6,419 nucleotides of DNA from Deltaproteobacteria bacterium. GTDB lineage: Bacteria > Myxococcota_A > UBA9160 > SMWR01. Each line of letters begins with the position of its first letter. Position 1 is the stretch's first letter. The notes under the pieces were generated by a model, which was not told the DNA's origin, ran no database searches, and was given only the letters and a program-made list of their open reading frames with translations. Location: the NCBI GenBank assembly GCA_029261905.1, contig JAJDAM010000722.1, positions 1-6,419 on the forward strand, in the 5' to 3' direction. Made by a program: the position numbers and the translations under genes. This document shows, piece by piece, positions 5,695-6,419 of the stretch.

Positions 5695-6419
5695 ATGCGA
5701 CTCGATGAACTGACCGATGTGGACTACCGAACCGAAAACGGCCTGGCCTGGATCACGATCAATCGTCCCGATCGGCTGAACGCGTTCCGGGCGAGGACCG
5801 TCGACGAGATGATCTTCTGCATGAAGTCGGCCTGGGCCGATTCTTCGGTCGGTGTCGTCGCACTCACAGGGGCCGGTGAACGCGCATTCTGCGTCGGTGG
5901 TGATCAGAAACAGCGCGCCGAATCGGGCGACTACGGGCCCACTGAGACGGGGTTGTTCGAGATCGAGAACCTTCACCGCACGATGCGCGACCTGCCGAAG
6001 CCGATCATCGCGGCCGTCAACGGCCTGGCGATCGGCGGGGGGCACGTGCTGCACGTGCTGTGCGACCTGTCGATCGCAGCCGAACACGCGAAGTTCGGGC
6101 AGGCCGGGCCTCGCGTCGGGTCGTTCGATGCAGGTTTCGGCAGTGCCTACATGGCCCGCATCATCGGCGACAAGCGCGCCCGAGAAGTGTGGTATCTGTG
6201 CCGTCAATACGACGCAGCGCAGATGCACCAGTGGGGCCTCGTCAATCAAGTCGTACCCATGCAGGAACTGCAGGCCGAAGTGAGGCGCTGGGCGGACGAG
6301 ATGCTCGCGAAGAGCCCGACGGCACTGCGGGTGCTGAAACATTCGTTCAATGCGGATTCGGAGTCGATCGCCGGTATCGGTGCATTGTCGTTTGCTGCAC
6401 TGGATCTCTATCTCGACAC
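5695..6419 (+). CDS. Crotonase-superfamily enzyme of the MenB/BadI group, C-terminus cut by right edge
   Basis: 241 residues are visible of an expected 260 or so. The crotonase fold is shown by the oxyanion-hole elements FCVGGDQK (65-72) and AIGGGHVLH (112-120), and by FGQAGPRVGSFDAGFGSAYM (134-153), where Ser143 and Asp145 match the catalytic Ser/Asp of MenB and BadI. MenB closes the naphthoquinol ring in menaquinone synthesis; BadI hydrolytically opens 2-ketocyclohexanecarboxyl-CoA. Gly138, in the FGQxGP segment, matches bicarbonate-dependent (type I) MenB. GGDQK, GGGHVLH, YLCRQY and GLVNQVVP are MenB-like, while the short N-terminus (MRLDELTDVDYRTENGLAWI) and the C-terminal SFNADSESIAGIG...ALDLYLD look more like BadI. 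GAGGA (5683-5687) 7 nt before ATG 5695 supports the start. The divergent aldehyde dehydrogenase favours a catabolic CoA-thioester role, but MenB activity cannot be excluded. Confidence 0.9.
   Translation, partial: MRLDELTDVDYRTENGLAWITINRPDRLNAFRARTVDEMIFCMKSAWADSSVGVVALTGAGERAFCVGGDQKQRAESGDYGPTETGLFEIENLHRTMRDLPKPIIAAVNGLAIGGGHVLHVLCDLSIAAEHAKFGQAGPRVGSFDAGFGSAYMARIIGDKRAREVWYLCRQYDAAQMHQWGLVNQVVPMQELQAEVRRWADEMLAKSPTALRVLKHSFNADSESIAGIGALSFAALDLYLD

Noticed and set aside
5515..6342. Long upstream extension of the aldehyde dehydrogenase frame on the minus strand (to ATG 6342)
   Set aside because: It is antisense to the clearly coding MenB/BadI-type gene and has no recognisable domain. The Shine-Dalgarno and the normal ALDH N-terminus place the start at 5514.

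Overview
The window is GC-rich bacterial chromosome carrying five protein-coding genes, two of them cut by the window edges. I see no RNA genes, insertion sequences or CRISPR. The organism is probably a Gram-negative didermic bacterium: one gene joins an exosortase-associated (TIGR04073-like) domain to an OmpA-type peptidoglycan-binding domain, and the best CRP-like operator is a near-ideal TGTGA-N6-TCACA. A myxobacterial, deltaproteobacterial or related lineage would fit, but the sequence does not settle this.

Layout. (1) Positions 1-1194, minus strand: N-terminal part of an exported FG-GAP/VCBS-repeat beta-propeller protein that runs off the left edge. (2) A 220-nt divergent intergenic region. 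(3) 1415-2257, plus strand: exported TIGR04073-like/OmpA fusion protein with a strong Shine-Dalgarno. (4) A convergent intergenic region (2258-2522) with a weak plus-strand terminator, a minus-strand terminator-like palindrome plus T-run, and a cluster of short tandem repeats that touches the stop codon of the next gene. (5) 2523-3908, minus strand: MATE-family multidrug/metabolite exporter. (6) A 202-nt gap with a perfect CRP-like dyad, placed to control the exporter. (7) 4111-5514, minus strand: NAD(P)-dependent aldehyde dehydrogenase. (8) A 180-nt divergent control region with two small dyads. (9) 5695 to the right edge, plus strand: crotonase-superfamily enzyme of the MenB/BadI group, nearly complete.

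The genes form three functional groups. The first is a divergent pair of cell-envelope or secreted proteins (FG-GAP propeller and OmpA fusion). The second is a stand-alone exporter, probably with its own catabolite-type regulation. The third is a divergent pair of catabolic enzymes (aldehyde dehydrogenase and a MenB/BadI-type CoA enzyme) that may share regulation. No single pathway linking all five genes is evident. The most unusual item is the exosortase-associated/OmpA fusion; next are the CRP-like site, the altered cofactor-pocket residues in the aldehyde dehydrogenase, and the mixed MenB/BadI signature.
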